Shown here one piece after another: positions 27,231-36,760 of a stretch of 64,000 nt of DNA. The translations under genes were made by a program, and so were the position numbers. The notes beneath the pieces are model-generated. The model was not told the DNA's origin and ran no database searches. It saw only the letters and a list, made by a program, of their open reading frames with translations. Positions within the stretch are counted from its first letter, which is position 1, and each line of letters starts with the position of its first letter. The DNA comes from Gemmobacter sp034519525 (GTDB lineage Bacteria > Pseudomonadota > Alphaproteobacteria > Rhodobacterales > Rhodobacteraceae). Where the stretch lies: NCBI GenBank assembly GCA_034519525.1, contig JAXHOJ010000033.1:35404-99403 (forward strand), read 5' to 3'.

Positions 27231-28006
27231 TTAGCCACCGTAGATGGAAGAGGCGAAATAGGGCTTGGAAACAGCCTCATAAGTGCCATCGGCCAGGATC
27301 TTGGCGATGCCTGCGTTGAACTTGGCCTTCAGCTCGTCCTCGCCCTTGCGCAGGCCCACGCCCACGCCAAGGCCCAGAATTTCGGTGTCATCCGCCACGG
27401 CGCCCTTGGATTCGCAGCAGGCCATGCCTTCTGCCGAGGCGAGAAACGCATCCAGCGCGATGCTGTCGGCCTGTGTGGCGTCGATCCGGCCCGCGACCAG
27501 ATCCTGATTGGCCTCGTCCTGCGTCTGATACAGCTTCACTTCGGCCGCCGTGGCGGCAAAATGCTTCTGCACATAGGCCTCGTGGATGGTCGAAACCTGC
27601 ACCCCGATGATCTTGCCTGCCAGCCCTTCCGGGGTGGCGGCCATGTCCACGCCCTTGGGGCCCACGATCACAGTGGGGGTATTGTAGTATTTATCCGAGA
27701 AATCAATGGTTTTAAGCCGCTCTTCGGTGATCGACATCGAGGCCATGATGGCGTCGATCTGGCCCGAGGTCAGCGAGGGGATGATGCCATCCCAGGCCAC
27801 CGGCATGATCACGCATTCCATTTCGGCCGGCGGCGCAGACCGCGTTGATGAAATCAACCTCCCATCCTGTCCAGTTGCCCGCGGCATCGGGCGAGGCGAA
27901 GGGCGGATAGGGTTCGGCGGCAATGCCCACCTTGACGGCTTCGGCGCATGGCCGCGCCTGCGACCATCAGGCCAGGCTGCGGCGAGGGCAAGGGCAAGTT
28001 TTTCAT
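27231..28006 (-). pseudogene. Amino-acid ABC transporter substrate-binding protein, frameshifted
   Basis: A periplasmic family 3 solute-binding protein. The start MKNLPL has a strong AGAGGAGA site. Three pieces follow: signal peptide (damaged near 27950), lobe 1 start VGIAAEPYPPFASPDAAG with GWEVDFINAVC (break near 27830), and a long intact part VAWDGIIPSLTSGQIDAIM, EERLKTIDFSDKYYNTP, AGKIIGVQVSTIHE to the end. The binding-site pattern (aromatic near the N-terminus, Asp-Ala-Ile-Met) suits an amino acid; which one is not clear. It lies between the ATPase and permease genes. Confidence 0.82.
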
Positions 28007-28038
28007 GGTATCTCCTCTGCTGGTTGATTTGCGCGGGT

Positions 28039-28818
28039 TCAGCCCACGGCTTTTCAGGAACTGTTTCAGGCGGTCCGATTTGGGCGCGCCAAACAGACTG
28101 GTCGGGCGGGCCTTCTTCTTCGATCAGGCCATTGTGCAGGTAGATCACATGGCTGGCAACTTCGCGGGCGAATTTCATCTCATGCGTGACCAGGATCATC
28201 GTGCGGCCCTCGGCGGCCAGATCGCGGATCACGGCCAGAACCTCGCCCACCAGTTCGGGGTCGAGCGCAGAGGTCGGTTCGTCAAACAGCATGGCGCGCG
28301 GTTCCATGCACAGGGCACGGGCAATGGCGGCGCGCTGTTGCTGTCCGCCCGACAGGAAGGCGGGGTAGACCCCGGCCTTTTCCGCCAGCCCGACACGGGC
28401 CAGCAGGCGTTCGGCCCGCGCCACAGCCTGATCCTTCGGCACGCGCAGCACATGCACCGGCACCTCGATCAGGTTTTCCAGCACGGTCTTGTGGGTCCAC
28501 AGGTTGAAGCTGCTGGAAGACCATGCCAAGGCTTTGGCGGATGCGTTCGATCTGGCGCCGGTCCGACGGGCTGCCGTCAGGGCGCATGGCCACCGCCTCG
28601 CCGCCGATCAGGATCTGCCCGGCGCTGGGTGTTTCAAGGAAGTTGATGCAGCGCAGCATGGTAGATTTGCCGGAACCCGACCCGCCAATCACCGCCACGA
28701 CATCGCCTTCGCGCGCTGTCAGCGAGACGCCTTTGAGCACCTCCAGCTGCCCGAAAGACTTGTGCAGCCCTTCGATACGGATGGCCTCTGGCCGGGTGTC
28801 GCCTGCGGGTTCGCTCAT
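28039..28818 (-). pseudogene. Amino-acid ABC transporter ATP-binding protein (HisP/GlnQ type), frameshifted
   Basis: The cytoplasmic ATPase of the transporter. Walker A is GGSGSGKSTMLRCINFL near residue 46. The Q-loop is GMVFQQ, the signature LSGGQQQRAAIARAL, Walker B AMLFDEPTSALDPE, and the H-loop VTHEMKFA. A break near 28510 and another near 28100 need correction. The stop is uncertain because the last frame runs into the next gene; a TGA at 28039 is the best candidate. The start at 28818 has a GGAGT site and faces the TetR gene across a palindromic operator. Confidence 0.85.
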
Positions 28819-28861
28819 CGGGACTCCGTCTTTCGCTGATTGCAGTAAGGCGGCTTCTCTG

Positions 28862-28883
28862 CAATTATGCAAGTGTATAATTG
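28862..28883. promoter_or_regulatory. Palindromic operator between ABC transporter and TetR regulator
   Basis: CAATTAT and ATAATTG form a perfect 7-bp inverted repeat with an 8-base spacer in the 73-base divergent gap. It is AT-rich in otherwise GC-rich DNA and ends 8 bases before the regulator start. The size and symmetry fit a TetR-dimer site that controls both directions. Confidence 0.65.
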
Positions 28884-28891
28884 AGGCATCC

Positions 28892-29542
28892 ATGACCGGC
28901 GAGCGGCGGAAATTCAGGCGCGAAGGGGAAGAGCGGCGGCGCGAGGCGCTGATCGCTGCTGCCCTTGATCTGATCGCCGAGGGCGGGGCGGCAGGGGCCA
29001 CGGTGCGCGCCATTGCCGACCGCGCCGGGGTGACGCCGGGGCTGATCCGCCATTATTTCCAGACCAAGGAAGAGCTGACCCGCGCCGCCTATCGCCAGCT
29101 GATGGAGGATATGAGCGGCGACAACACCGAAGTGCTGGCCGCCGCGCAGGATGATCCGGTGGCACGGCTGGCGGCTTTCGTATCCGCCGCGCTGCGGCCC
29201 CCGGTGGTCGATCCCCGGCGCATGGGGCTTTGGGCCGGCTTCATCCATCAGGTGCGGCGCGACCCCGATATGGCCGCGATCCATGCCGAAACCTACATCG
29301 CCTACCGCGACCAGCTGCAGGGGCTGATCGCCGCGCTGCCGGGGGCGGGGGATGCCGCAAGCTGCCGCGCTTTGGCCATCGCCTGTAATGGCGTCATTGA
29401 CGGGCTCTGGCTGGAGGGATGCGCCCTGCCACAGGCCTTTGCCACAGACGAGCTGGAACAGATCGGGCTTTCTGCCGTCGGCGCCATCACCGGACAGGAT
29501 CTTCTGGCCTGCCGCCGGACCCAAGAGGAGAATATCGCATGA
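28892..29542 (+). CDS. TetR-family transcriptional regulator (BetI-like)
   Basis: A 216-residue repressor-type protein. The N-terminal helix-turn-helix reads TVRAIADRAGVTPG and continues LIRHYFQTKEELTRAAY, near residues 36-66. The C-terminal ligand domain resembles BetI-like members (AGFIHQVRRDPDMAAIH, then CNGVIDGLWLEGCALPQ). The ATG at 28892 follows the palindromic operator. The stop overlaps the aminotransferase start (ATGA), so the two are cotranscribed. It most likely controls both the divergent transporter and the enzymes after it, responding to the transported compound or an intermediate; this is inferred. Confidence 0.88.
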   Translation: MTGERRKFRREGEERRREALIAAALDLIAEGGAAGATVRAIADRAGVTPGLIRHYFQTKEELTRAAYRQLMEDMSGDNTEVLAAAQDDPVARLAAFVSAALRPPVVDPRRMGLWAGFIHQVRRDPDMAAIHAETYIAYRDQLQGLIAALPGAGDAASCRALAIACNGVIDGLWLEGCALPQAFATDELEQIGLSAVGAITGQDLLACRRTQEENIA

Positions 29543-30726
29543 AATATGCAAGCGTAACAACGCGCCTTGCCGATCTGGGCGGGGCGAAATGGGAAATCCA
29601 TGCCCGCGCCCGTCGCATGAAGGCCGAAGGTGTTCCGGTGCTGGAATTCACCATTGGCGAACCCGACGTGCCCTGCCCGGAGGATCTGATGCAGACCGCA
29701 GCCCGGGCGATGATGGCGGGGCGCACCGGCTATAGCAACGGGCGGGGCGAAAACGGCCTGCTGCGCGCGCTGGCCGCACGCTATTCGGTGCGGCGGGGGC
29801 GCGTGATCGCGCCTGACCAGATCATGTGTTTTCCGGGCACCCAGACCACGCTGTTTGCCGTGTTCATGGCGCTGGTCGAGGCGGGCGACGAGGTGATCGT
29901 GGGCGATCCGATGTATGCCACCTATGAAGGGCTGATCCGGGCCAGCGGTGCCGTGCCGGTGCCGGTGCCACTGCGCCCCGAAGATGGGTTCCGCCTGCGC
30001 GCGGCGGATGTCGCGGCGGCGGTGACGCCCCGGACGCGGGTGCTGTTCCTGAACACGCCGCACAACCCGACCGGCGCGGTGCTGACGCGGGCCGATCTGG
30101 CGGCTTTGGGTGCTGTCGCACAGGCGCATGATCTGTGGATCGTGTCGGATGAGGTTTATGAGGATCTGGTGTTCGACGGCGTCGATTTCGCCTCGCCGCT
30201 GGATCTGCCGGAACTGGCGGAACGCAGCATCGCCTGTGCCTCGATTTCCAAATCTCATGCGGCGCCGGGCTTCCGGTCCGGCTGGTGCGTGGGGCCTGCG
30301 GAATTCTGTGAAAGGCTGCTGCCGCTGTCGGAAACCATGCTGTTCGGCGGGCAGCCCTTCATTGCAGATATGACGGCGCAAGCGGTCAGCCATCCGTCCG
30401 AGGTGGCGCCGGGCATGGTGGCGCGGTTCGCGGCCCGTGCGGACATGCTGGCGGCGCGGCTGGATGGCGTAGCGGGATTGCGGGTGCATCGGCCCGATGC
30501 CGGGATGTTTGCGCTGGTGGATGTGCGGGCCACCGGGCTTTCGGGCACCGCCTTTGCCGAATCGCTGCTGGAGGCCGAACATGTGGCGGTGATGCCGGGT
30601 GAAAGCTTTGGTCTGGCGCTGGCAGGCTGGCTGCGTCTGGCGCTGAGCCAGCCAGATGCCGTGACCGCCGAGGCCGCCGCGCGCATCGCCCGCCATGCCG
30701 CGCATCTGCTGGAACGGGCGGCCTGA
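29539..30726 (+). CDS. PLP-dependent class I/II aminotransferase
   Basis: A 395-residue fold-type I aminotransferase. Motifs include IGEPDVPCPEDL, GYSNGRGENGLLRALA, the substrate-binding NTPHNPTGAVLT, SDEVYEDLVFDG with the PLP-contacting Asp/Tyr, and the Schiff-base Lys in SISKSHAAPGFRSGW. The C-terminal Arg is in GWLRLALSQPD. It probably moves an amino group to 2-oxoglutarate or pyruvate; the substrate is unknown. It is coupled to the TetR gene before it and lies in the same direction as the other catabolic genes. Confidence 0.9.
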   Translation: MKYASVTTRLADLGGAKWEIHARARRMKAEGVPVLEFTIGEPDVPCPEDLMQTAARAMMAGRTGYSNGRGENGLLRALAARYSVRRGRVIAPDQIMCFPGTQTTLFAVFMALVEAGDEVIVGDPMYATYEGLIRASGAVPVPVPLRPEDGFRLRAADVAAAVTPRTRVLFLNTPHNPTGAVLTRADLAALGAVAQAHDLWIVSDEVYEDLVFDGVDFASPLDLPELAERSIACASISKSHAAPGFRSGWCVGPAEFCERLLPLSETMLFGGQPFIADMTAQAVSHPSEVAPGMVARFAARADMLAARLDGVAGLRVHRPDAGMFALVDVRATGLSGTAFAESLLEAEHVAVMPGESFGLALAGWLRLALSQPDAVTAEAAARIARHAAHLLERAA

Positions 30727-30737
30727 CGGAGGCGCTG

Positions 30738-30775
30738 CCCCTCACCCCGGCCCTCTCCCCCGAGGGGAGAGGGGG
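30738..30775. repeat. REP-like GC-rich hairpin element
   Basis: A stretch beginning CCCCTCACCCCGG followed by a 10-bp perfect stem, CCCTCTCCCC (30751-30760) with GGGGAGAGGG (30764-30773). Sequences of this type are scattered as intergenic palindromes in many proteobacterial genomes. It follows the aminotransferase stop. Confidence 0.6.
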
Positions 30776-30816
30776 CGCACCGGCCTGCGGTAGCGCTGGG
30801 GTGGGGCCGAGAATGG

Positions 30817-30837
30817 GTATTTGGGCCAAGAGGAAGG
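30817..30837 (+). repeat. Dispersed gene-end motif, full copy
   Basis: GTATTTGGGCCAAGAGGAAG at 30817-30836, identical to the copy at 3106-3125. It lies in the gap between the two aminotransferase genes, after the REP-like hairpin. Confidence 0.65.
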
Positions 30838-30904
30838 GGTGGGCGAGGCTCTTGAATTTGATCAAATTTAGGGCCATAAGCGCGGGGCAACTCTGGAGAT
30901 TGCC

Positions 30905-32273
30905 ATGACCGCTGCTGCCCTGATTGCCGGTATTGCCCGCAACCGACTGGAAACCATCGCGCAGCGCGAAGCCAAGCGCTTTGCCATTGGCCGCCCGCGC
31001 AGCCGCGGCGGCGCTGGAGGCTGGGGCGGGATCTTATCTGGATCGGGTGCCGATGCACTGGATGAAGGATTGGCCGATGCCTTTCCCGATGCTGGTGACA
31101 AAAGCCGAAGGCGCCCGGATCGAGGATCTGGACGGGTTCGGGATCGACGATTTCTGCCTGGGCGATACCGGGTCAATGTTCGGCCATTCGCCTGCGCCGG
31201 TGGCAAAGGCGATCCGCAGGCAGGCGACACGCGGGCTGACCTACATGCTGCCCACCGAGGCGGCGCTGGAGGCGGGGGGGCTGCTGACCGAACGCTTCGG
31301 TGATTTCCGCTGGCAGATCGCCACCACGGCCACCGATGCCAACCGCTTTGCCCTGCGGGTGGCGCGGGCGGTCACCGGGCGGCCCAAGGTGCTGGTGTTC
31401 AACGGCTGCTATCATGGCACGCTGGATGACACGATGGTGGAGCTGCAGGGTGGCGTGACCGTCGCCCGATCTGGTCTGGTGGGGCAGGTGGCGGATCTGA
31501 CGCTGGGCGCCGTGGCGGCAGAGTTCAACGATCTGGCCGGGGTGGAGGCGGCGCTGAAGGCGGGCGATGTAGCCGCGATCCTGACAGAGCCGGTGATGAC
31601 CAATTCCTGCATGGTGCTGCCAGATCCGGGGTTCCATGACGCACTGCGCACATTGGCCACGCGGTATGGCGCCCTGCTGGTGATCGACGAGACGCATACG
31701 ATCTCTTCCGGGCTGGGCGGCTATACCGGCGTGCATGGTCTGGACCCGGATATCTTCGTGGTCGGCAAATGCGTGGCAGGCGGTATGCCCACTGCCGTCT
31801 GGGGTCTGCGCGCGGATGTGGCCGACCGTTTCGCCGCCTATGATGCGCAGCGACCGGCGGGCCATTCCGGCATGGGCACCACGCTGTCGGCTAACCCGAT
31901 GCAATTCGCCTGCCTGAAGGCCACGCTGGCCGAGGTGATGACGGAAGCAGCCTACTCCCATATGGAAAAAGGGGCTGCACGGCTGGAAGCCGGTCTGGCG
32001 CAGGTGATCGAGAAACATGGCGCGCCCTGGCATGTGGTGCGGGTGGGCGCGCGGGTGGAATTCATCTGCGCCCCCGGCCCTTTGCGCAATGGAACCGAAG
32101 CCGCAGCCGCCCATCAGCCGCAGGTCGAAGCCGTGCTGCATACCGCGCTGCTGAACCGTGGCTGCCTGATCGCGCCCTTCCACAACATGATGCTGGTCAG
32201 CCCCGCCACCAAGAAACGCCAGATCGACCGCCTGATCGCCGCCTTTGATGATATCCTGACGGACCTGTTCTGA
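30905..32273 (+). pseudogene. Class III aminotransferase (GSA-aminomutase-like), one frameshift
   Basis: A roughly 455-residue PLP enzyme. The start ATG 30905 has a GGAG site and reads MTAAALIAGIARNRLETIAQ. The frame shifts near 31010, after which EAGAGSYLDRVPMHWMKDWP continues to the end. Motifs: GDTGSMFGHSPAPV, NGCYHGTLDDT, LVIDETHTISSG and the PLP Lys in VVGKCVAGGMP. It resembles glutamate-1-semialdehyde-type aminotransferases, but the setting with a ligase and transporter points to amine or amino-acid breakdown. Only one break separates it from an intact gene, so read error is likely. Confidence 0.85.
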
Positions 32274-32277
32274 GATC

Positions 32278-33672
32278 ATGACCCATATAGCCAGCCCCTC
32301 CGGTTCGACCTTGGCCGAGGCCGAGGACTTCCTTGCCGCCCATCCCGAGATCGAGGCTTTCGATATCGTGCTGCATGATGCCAATGGCATCGGGCGCGGC
32401 AAGATCATCCGCCGCCATGAACTGGCCGGGTTCTACAAGGGTGGTCGGCATCTGCCGATTTCCATCCTTGGCCTCGATATCTGCGGCGAGGATGTCCATG
32501 AAACCGGGCTGATCTGGGATCAGGGCGATGGCGATCTGCGCGCCTGGCCCATCCCCGGCACGCTGAAACCGCTGCACAACACCCAGCCGCCGCGCGGCGA
32601 GGTGTTCATGTCGATGTATGATCTGGAGGGCAATCGCATGTCCTCGGATCCGCGCCACGCCCTGCAGCGGCAGGTCGAGGCGATGGCGGCCGAGGGGCTG
32701 CATCCGGCCGGGGCCTTCGAGCTGGAATTCTTCCTGCTGGCCAATGAGCGTGACGCGAATGGCAAGATGGTGCCCGCGCGCGACGTGCTGGACGGGCGGG
32801 CCTCGCGCAAGACCGAGGTCTATTCGGTGGATCATCTGCACGGGATGCTGCCGCTATTTTCCGATATCTATGCCGGGGCGGCCAAAGCGGGGATCACGGC
32901 GGAAACCATGATTTCCGAATATGCGCCGGGGCAATATGAGCTGACGCTGCACTACCGCGAAGATGTGATGCAGGCGGCGGATGATCTGATGCGGCTGAAG
33001 CGCATCGTGCGGGCGCAGGCGCGGGCGCATGGGGTGACGGCCTGTTTCATGGCCAAGCCGAACGAGGATTACGCGGGTTCGGGCATGCACTTCCATGTGT
33101 CGCTGCAGGATGATGCCGGGCGCAATGTGTTCATGGAAGAAACCGAAGGCGTCTGGTCGCCCACCATCCTTCATGCCCTGGGCGGGCTGCGGGCCACCAT
33201 GGGCGAATCCATGCTGGTCTTCGCGCCCCATGCCAACAGCTGGCGCCGGTTCGCGGCACAAAGCTATGCGCCGGTGTCGCCCACCTGGGGCGTGAACAAC
33301 CGCTCTGTTGCGCTGCGCATCCCGGCGGGCGACATCCGCGCCCGGCGGATCGAACATCGCCCGGCGGGGGTGGATGCCAACCCCTATCTGGTGGCGGCCA
33401 CCGTTCTGGCGGGCATCCGCAAGGGGCTGGCCGAAAGGCTGGACCCTGGCCCGGAAACCACTGGCAATGGCTATGAAGGCGGGCAGGATGCGCCGCCGAT
33501 CCCGGCGGACTGGCGGCAGGCGATCGAGGTGGCCAAGGCCTCGGCCTTCCTGAAAGATGCGCTGGGGGAAGACATGCACCGCACCTTCACCGCCATCAAG
33601 GCGGCAGAATATGCCCGGGTGGCGCGCACGGTCTCCGAGGTGGATTTCGATCTGTATCTGCATACGGTCTGA
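32278..33672 (+). CDS. Glutamine-synthetase-like gamma-glutamyl-amine ligase
   Basis: A 464-residue member of the glutamine synthetase superfamily (PuuA-like branch). The beta-grasp N-domain ends near 110. The catalytic part has ELEFFLLANE, EYAPGQYEL, GSGMHFHVSLQDD, NNRSVALRIPAGD and a C-terminal helix bundle. Proteins of this branch add glutamate to amines rather than ammonia. It starts 4 bases after the aminotransferase stop, so it belongs to that operon. A plausible pathway is import, gamma-glutamylation and transamination of an amine; the substrate is not identified. Confidence 0.85.
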   Translation: MTHIASPSGSTLAEAEDFLAAHPEIEAFDIVLHDANGIGRGKIIRRHELAGFYKGGRHLPISILGLDICGEDVHETGLIWDQGDGDLRAWPIPGTLKPLHNTQPPRGEVFMSMYDLEGNRMSSDPRHALQRQVEAMAAEGLHPAGAFELEFFLLANERDANGKMVPARDVLDGRASRKTEVYSVDHLHGMLPLFSDIYAGAAKAGITAETMISEYAPGQYELTLHYREDVMQAADDLMRLKRIVRAQARAHGVTACFMAKPNEDYAGSGMHFHVSLQDDAGRNVFMEETEGVWSPTILHALGGLRATMGESMLVFAPHANSWRRFAAQSYAPVSPTWGVNNRSVALRIPAGDIRARRIEHRPAGVDANPYLVAATVLAGIRKGLAERLDPGPETTGNGYEGGQDAPPIPADWRQAIEVAKASAFLKDALGEDMHRTFTAIKAAEYARVARTVSEVDFDLYLHTV

Positions 33673-33711
33673 TCCCACGGGCGGTGGCGCCTGTGGCGGG
33701 CCGGGCATTTG

Positions 33712-33731
33712 AGTATTTGGGAAGGAGCAAG
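33712..33731 (+). repeat. Dispersed gene-end motif, diverged copy
   Basis: GAGTATTTGGGAAGGAGCAA lies 40 bases after the glutamine-synthetase-like stop and keeps the GTATTTGG start and the A/G-rich end of the shared motif. Confidence 0.5.
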
Positions 33732-33869
33732 GGCAAGATGCCTTTTGCGGGGGTGGCAAAACGGGGCGCGACCGTGGCGCCTTGCGGCGGCTTGTTCTTT
33801 CCGGCCCGGGCCAATAGTCATGACTGAACTGCCAAGTGGCACGGCGCCCGGGCAGGGGTGGGGGGCATC

Positions 33870-35066
33870 ATGCTGGCAGGCAAGCGCATTCTTCTGATCA
33901 TCGGCGGCGGCATTGCCGCCTACAAGGCGCTGGATCTGATCCGCCGCCTGCGCGAACGCGGCGCGGCGGTGACGCCGGTGTTGACCCGCGCAGGGCAGGA
34001 ATTCGTCACGCCGCTGTCGGTATCTGCGCTGGCGGGCGAGAAGGTGCATAGCGATCTGTTCGATCTGACCGCCGAGGCCGAGATGGGCCATATCCAGCTG
34101 AGCCGGGTGGCCGATCTGATCGTGGTGGCGCCCGCCACCGCCGATCTGATGGCCAAGATGGCGCAGGGGCGGGCTGATGATCTGGCCTCGACCCTGCTGC
34201 TGGCCACCGATACGCGGGTGCTGGTGGCGCCTGCGATGAATGTGCGGATGTGGGATCACCCGGCGACGCAGCGCAATCTGGCGCAGCTGCGCGCCGATGG
34301 CGTGCGGGTGGTCGGCCCGAATGAAGGCGAGATGGCCTGTGGCGAATATGGGCCGGGCCGGATGGCGGAACCGCTGGAGATTGTGGCGGCAGTGCAGGCG
34401 GCGCTGGCGGAGGGGCCGCTGGCGGGGCGACATGTGCTGGTGACATCGGGGCCGACGCATGAACCGATTGATCCGGTGCGCTACATCGCCAACCGATCCT
34501 CGGGGGCACAGGGCACGGCGCTGGCGGCGGCCTTGCGCGATCTGGGGGCAAGGGTAACCTTCGTGACCGGCCCGGCCAGCGTGCCGCCACCCCAGGGCGT
34601 GACGGTGGTGAAGGTGGAAACCGCGCAGCAGATGCTGGCGGCGGTGCAGGCGGCCTTGCCCGCCGATGCGGCGGTATTTGCGGCGGCAGTCGCCGACTGG
34701 CGGGTGGCCAATGCCGCCGGGCAGAAGATGAAGAAAGATGGCAGCGGAAACGCCCCCGCGCTGGAATTTGCCGAAAATCCCGACATTCTGGCGACTGTGG
34801 CGCAGCTGGCCGAGGGGCGCCCGCAGCTGGTTGTGGGCTTTGCCGCCGAAACCGAAACCGTGCAGGCCCATGCCACCGCCAAGCGGCTGCGCAAGGGCTG
34901 CGACTGGATCGTCGCGAATGACGTAAGCCCCGAAACCGGCATCATGGGCGGCGCGGAAAATGCGGTGACACTGATTACTGCGACTGGCGCCGAAGACTGG
35001 CCACGCATGGGCAAGGATGCCGTGGCGCGCAAGCTGGCGGAACGGATCGCCGCCGCGCTGGGCTGA
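33870..35066 (+). CDS. coaBC: Phosphopantothenoylcysteine decarboxylase/phosphopantothenate--cysteine ligase
   Basis: A bifunctional enzyme of coenzyme A synthesis. The N-terminal flavin decarboxylase (CoaC) begins LAGKRILLIIGGGIAAYKALDL and has VAPATADLMAKMAQG, PAMNVRMWDHPATQ and the catalytic GEMACGEYGPGRM. The ligase half (CoaB) begins GRHVLVTSGPTHEPIDPVR with NRSSG and ends in NDVSPETGIMGG. At 398 residues it is normal length. A GTG 4 codons earlier is possible, but the ATG at 33870 fits family starts. Confidence 0.95.
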   Translation: MLAGKRILLIIGGGIAAYKALDLIRRLRERGAAVTPVLTRAGQEFVTPLSVSALAGEKVHSDLFDLTAEAEMGHIQLSRVADLIVVAPATADLMAKMAQGRADDLASTLLLATDTRVLVAPAMNVRMWDHPATQRNLAQLRADGVRVVGPNEGEMACGEYGPGRMAEPLEIVAAVQAALAEGPLAGRHVLVTSGPTHEPIDPVRYIANRSSGAQGTALAAALRDLGARVTFVTGPASVPPPQGVTVVKVETAQQMLAAVQAALPADAAVFAAAVADWRVANAAGQKMKKDGSGNAPALEFAENPDILATVAQLAEGRPQLVVGFAAETETVQAHATAKRLRKGCDWIVANDVSPETGIMGGAENAVTLITATGAEDWPRMGKDAVARKLAERIAAALG

Positions 35067-35069
35067 GCA

Positions 35070-36014
35070 TCAGTTCAGCGGGCAGCCCGTCATTTCCACC
35101 GCCCGCCCATCGGCCAGAACGGTCAGCCGCAGGGCTGTGGGATCAAACATATAGGTGCCATCGCGGGGGGGCACGATATCGGCCACCGCCGTCAGGGCAT
35201 CGCCCACGCGCCCCACCCTTGTATCGGAAACCCAGACCCCGCCTGCCGGTTCCATCACCACGGTTTCGGTGCCGGAAAGCCGGGGCATATCCAGCCGGGC
35301 GGTGATGCGCAGGCCATCCTCGATATCTTCAACCGCGCAGGACAGCCGGGTGACCCCCGCCTCATCCGCAGTCATCGGACGCTGGGCAAGGGCCGCACTG
35401 ATTGCGGGATCAAGCGCGCCCTGTGCGGGCAGCGGCTCGTGCAGCACGAGGCTCGCGGGCATACAGATGCCATTGCACACCCCCAGCTCGACCTCGACCC
35501 GCAGCGCCACGGGCTGCGCGGGATCCTGCGGCGTGATCTCGACCGGCAGGATCACCTCTTGCAGATAGCCGATGGTCTGCATCCCCTGATAGTCGAACAC
35601 TTCGGGGCGCGGCCAGTGAATGGTGACCTTGTCAAGGTTCAGGGAACCGGACCAGTCGAATTCCGGTGGGATACCTGCATCCCCCGGTGCGCGCCAATAG
35701 GTTTTCCAATGCGGGGCAAGGCTCAGATGCAGGGCGGCCATATAACGGCCATCCGCCTCGCGCCAGCCGGGACGCAGTTCCGCGCGCAGCACATCCGATT
35801 GCGAAACCGGTGCATCTGACAGGTTGTCTTGCAAAGGCGCCGGGCGGGGCAGGGCAACAGCCTCGCGGACTCCTGACAGGTCGCGCAGGGTGGCGCCAAG
35901 GTCCGGCGCGGCAAGCCCCGCTGATCGCGGCTCCGGGGCGCGTATATCCCGGCCGGGCTCTGCCTGAAGCGGCAGGGGGAGCAGAAGAAGGGCAAGGAAC
36001 TGGATGCGGATCAT
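35070..36014 (-). CDS. Exported DsbD N-terminal-domain protein
   Basis: A 314-residue periplasmic protein with a cleavable signal (MIRIQFLALLLLPLPLQA). The immunoglobulin-like DsbD-alpha domain starts near 60 with the hallmark HWKTYWRAPGDAGIPP. It carries a CNGIC pair within GVCNGICMPASL, which in DsbD is the redox-active dithiol that passes electrons to periplasmic partners. The transmembrane and thioredoxin parts of full DsbD are absent. A GTG at 36053 would add 13 residues; the ATG at 36014 begins at the signal peptide. It is convergent with coaBC. Confidence 0.82.
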   Translation of the reverse strand: MIRIQFLALLLLPLPLQAEPGRDIRAPEPRSAGLAAPDLGATLRDLSGVREAVALPRPAPLQDNLSDAPVSQSDVLRAELRPGWREADGRYMAALHLSLAPHWKTYWRAPGDAGIPPEFDWSGSLNLDKVTIHWPRPEVFDYQGMQTIGYLQEVILPVEITPQDPAQPVALRVEVELGVCNGICMPASLVLHEPLPAQGALDPAISAALAQRPMTADEAGVTRLSCAVEDIEDGLRITARLDMPRLSGTETVVMEPAGGVWVSDTRVGRVGDALTAVADIVPPRDGTYMFDPTALRLTVLADGRAVEMTGCPLN

Positions 36015-36196
36015 GTGCCGAACATAGAAACTGCGGCGGGAAACGGAAATCACTTTCCGGCGAAGCTTGTGTCAACATGGGTCGGTTGCCGGGCCTCTGC
36101 GCGGCGTGGTTCTGCAATTGTGGCCCTGCAGGCCAGCCGCCTTGCCCTTGTGGCCTCGGCCAGACAGGGCCATATCTGGGCAGGAAGGAGATATCC

Positions 36197-36751
36197 ATGA
36201 ATCTGGCAGGCTCGATCCTTATCTCCATGCCCGGCATGGGCGACCCGCGCTTTGACCGTAGCGTGATCCTGATCTGCGCCCATTCCGCAGAGGGGGCGAT
36301 GGGGATCATCGTCAACAAACCTTCGGCGGAACTGGATTTTGCCGGATTGCTGGATCATCTGGATATTTCGCGCGGGGCAGAGGGGCGCGATATCCGCGTG
36401 CATATGGGCGGCCCGGTCGAACGGGGGCGCGGCTTCGTGCTGCATTCTGCCGATTATCGCGCATCCGGCGGCACGATGGAGGTGGAGGGCGGTTATGCCA
36501 TGACCGCGACGCTGGATATCCTGCAGGAACTGGCGCAGGGCGGTGGCCCACGTGATGCGCTTCTGGCCCTGGGCTATGCCGGCTGGGGCCCGGGGCAGCT
36601 GGAGGACGAGATTGGGCGCAATGTCTGGCTGACAGCAGAGCCGGGGCCGGGGCTGATCTTCAGCCCCGATGATGCGGGCAAATGGTCTGCCGCGCTGCGG
36701 GGCATGGGGATCGACCCGCTGACCCTGTCATCCGCCGCAGGCCACGCCTGA
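36197..36751 (+). CDS. YqgE/AlgH family protein (UPF0301)
   Basis: A 184-residue protein. Family features are LAGSILISMPGMGDPRFDRSV at the start, GAMGIIVNKP near 40, then HMGGPVERGRGFVLHSADY and a C-terminal GYAGWGPGQLEDEI. The family is widespread, with a compact alpha/beta fold, and its role is not settled (some Pseudomonas members affect alginate genes). The AAGGAG site precedes the ATG at 36197. It is followed by two perfect palindromes and convergent pyrD. Confidence 0.92.
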   Translation: MNLAGSILISMPGMGDPRFDRSVILICAHSAEGAMGIIVNKPSAELDFAGLLDHLDISRGAEGRDIRVHMGGPVERGRGFVLHSADYRASGGTMEVEGGYAMTATLDILQELAQGGGPRDALLALGYAGWGPGQLEDEIGRNVWLTAEPGPGLIFSPDDAGKWSAALRGMGIDPLTLSSAAGHA

Positions 36752-36760
36752 GTGATGCTG

